This document shows, in pieces, positions 63,189 through 64,000 of a DNA stretch of 64,000 bases (positions are counted from its first letter, which is position 1; the number at the start of each line of letters is the position of its first letter). The notes below the pieces were generated by a model. The model saw only the letters and a list, made by a program, of their open reading frames with translations. It was not told the DNA's origin and searched no databases. The position numbers and the translations under genes are program-made. The stretch comes from Neptunicoccus cionae. GTDB lineage: Bacteria > Pseudomonadota > Alphaproteobacteria > Rhodobacterales > Rhodobacteraceae. Location: contig NZ_PKOJ01000004.1 in NCBI RefSeq assembly GCF_002860325.1, forward strand, positions 248,001 through 312,000. Direction: 5' to 3'.

Positions 63189-64000
63189 ATGAAACAAACG
63201 ATTGAAAAAACCCGCCCGTCGAACGGGCTCTATCGGGCTGTCTGGCGCTGGCATTTCTATGCCGGATTGCTGGTACTGCCCTTTCTTATCCTTCTTGCCG
63301 TGACAGGTGGTATCTACCTGTTCAAGGACGAGATAAACAACACGGTATACTCCGGTCTCAGGATCGTGGAACCTCAAGAAGCGGCGTTCAAGCCGGCGTC
63401 GCTGATCACGTCGAATGCGCTGGCGTACGGGGGCGGTACGCTGAAAGCCTACGTCCCGCCAGCAGCGGCAGATTCATCGGCGCAAGTGCGCCTGGTGGGC
63501 GAGGACGGCCTTAAAAACACTGTCTTTTTGAACCCGTACACCGCCGAAGTCCTTGGCAGCCAATGGGACAGCGGAGCATCAGGTAGTCCGGCAATGTGGG
63601 TAGTCCGCAAGTTACACTCGCTTGAATACATTGGCTGGCTTGGCAACCGGATTATCGAAGGTGTTGCCGGTTGGCTGGTGCTGTTGGTCGGAACCGGATT
63701 GTACCTGTGGTGGCCGCGCAACCGCAGGGCCGGTGTTTTGACAGTAAAGGCAAGGAAGGGTCGGCCGTGGTGGCGGGATGTCCATGCGGTAACCGGCTTT
63801 TACACGGCAGGTTTTATCCTGTTCCTGTCGCTAACCGGCCTGCCGTGGTCCGGCGTCTGGGGCAAACAGTTTTATGACCTGTCGTACAAGTTGGGGCTGG
63901 GGATGCCTGACGGATACTGGTCTTCCTATCCTGTGTCCAACGTGCCTACGGGGGAGGTTCTGGACCGCACACCCTGGATATTGGAGCATCAGCCGTTGCC
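63189..64000 (+). CDS. PepSY-associated membrane protein, cut by window end
   Basis: The first 270 residues are visible and the frame is open at base 64000. Starts with an Arg/Trp-rich segment (YRAVWRWHFYAGLLVLPF) and a membrane helix, followed by a periplasmic PepSY-like domain, a second helix (WLVLLVGTGLYLWWP) and a third (TAGFILFLSLTGLPW), as in PepSY-TM / PiuB-like iron-regulated proteins. These are linked to iron or copper uptake, possibly as metal or flavin reductases. ATG 63189 has no strong ribosome site. Confidence 0.82.
   Translation, partial: MKQTIEKTRPSNGLYRAVWRWHFYAGLLVLPFLILLAVTGGIYLFKDEINNTVYSGLRIVEPQEAAFKPASLITSNALAYGGGTLKAYVPPAAADSSAQVRLVGEDGLKNTVFLNPYTAEVLGSQWDSGASGSPAMWVVRKLHSLEYIGWLGNRIIEGVAGWLVLLVGTGLYLWWPRNRRAGVLTVKARKGRPWWRDVHAVTGFYTAGFILFLSLTGLPWSGVWGKQFYDLSYKLGLGMPDGYWSSYPVSNVPTGEVLDRTPWILEHQPL

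Overview
The window looks like part of an extrachromosomal replicon (a large plasmid or chromid) of a marine alphaproteobacterium of the Rhodobacteraceae/Roseobacter type. Its signature is at 8.9-12.5 kb: a replication protein carrying a DnaA domain I-like module, divergent from a parA-parB pair, with repeats between them and 16-bp parS-like palindromes behind parB. The metabolic content also fits this group: ectoine uptake and hydrolysis, a GlpSTPQV-type glycerol ABC importer, split sulfopyruvate decarboxylase with a TTT transporter, a hut cluster, and PmtA-type phosphatidylcholine synthesis. A LexA box of the alphaproteobacterial form GTTC-N7-GTTC supports the class. Genus cannot be told from this sequence. 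No rRNA, tRNA, CRISPR array or insertion sequence was recognised.

Layout. 0-5.4 kb: end of an HpcH/HpaI aldolase, then thiolase, acyl-CoA synthetase, patatin and 3-hydroxybutyrate dehydrogenase on the + strand. 5.4-8.7 kb: sensor kinase/response regulator pair divergent from a DegP/HtrA protease. 8.7-12.5 kb: replication/partition module. 12.8-18.6 kb: BMP-family nucleoside ABC importer plus cytosine-deaminase-like amidohydrolase. 18.6-21.3 kb: radical SAM protein and DUF4130-UdgX fusion in a two-gene operon with an SOS box. 21.4-29.2 kb: FAD-linked oxidase and LysR regulator facing a comDE-like decarboxylase, a TctCAB transporter and an FMN hydroxyacid dehydrogenase. 29.2-37.7 kb: ectoine region (aldehyde dehydrogenase and Lrp on -, MocR/EnuR, TRAP transporter, Usp and DoeA on +). 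37.8-39.3 kb: DUF1403 and ScpB-like proteins. 39.3-52.4 kb: glycerol region with Fe-alcohol dehydrogenase, glpK, the ABC operon and glpD on -, and glpR with a second permease pair on +. 52.5-54.4 kb: PPOX-family protein and class II HMG-CoA reductase. 54.5-59.0 kb: hutI-hutH-hutU on -. 59.2-61.3 kb: psd-pssA-pmtA. 61.4-64 kb: DUF2946-like, PCu(A)C, Sco and PepSY proteins (copper/metal theme), cut by the window edge.

Working together. Most of the window is uptake-plus-catabolism modules for marine organic solutes (nucleobases, probably C3 sulfonates, ectoine, glycerol, histidine), each with its own regulator or candidate operator. The most unusual parts are the SOS-boxed radical SAM/UdgX pair, whose fusion gene carries a 13-base poly-C tract; the Rep protein with its DnaA-like domain at the C-terminus; a parS-like palindrome built into the parB terminator; a second glycerol-type permease pair without binding protein or ATPases; and an ectoine cluster that stops after doeA.
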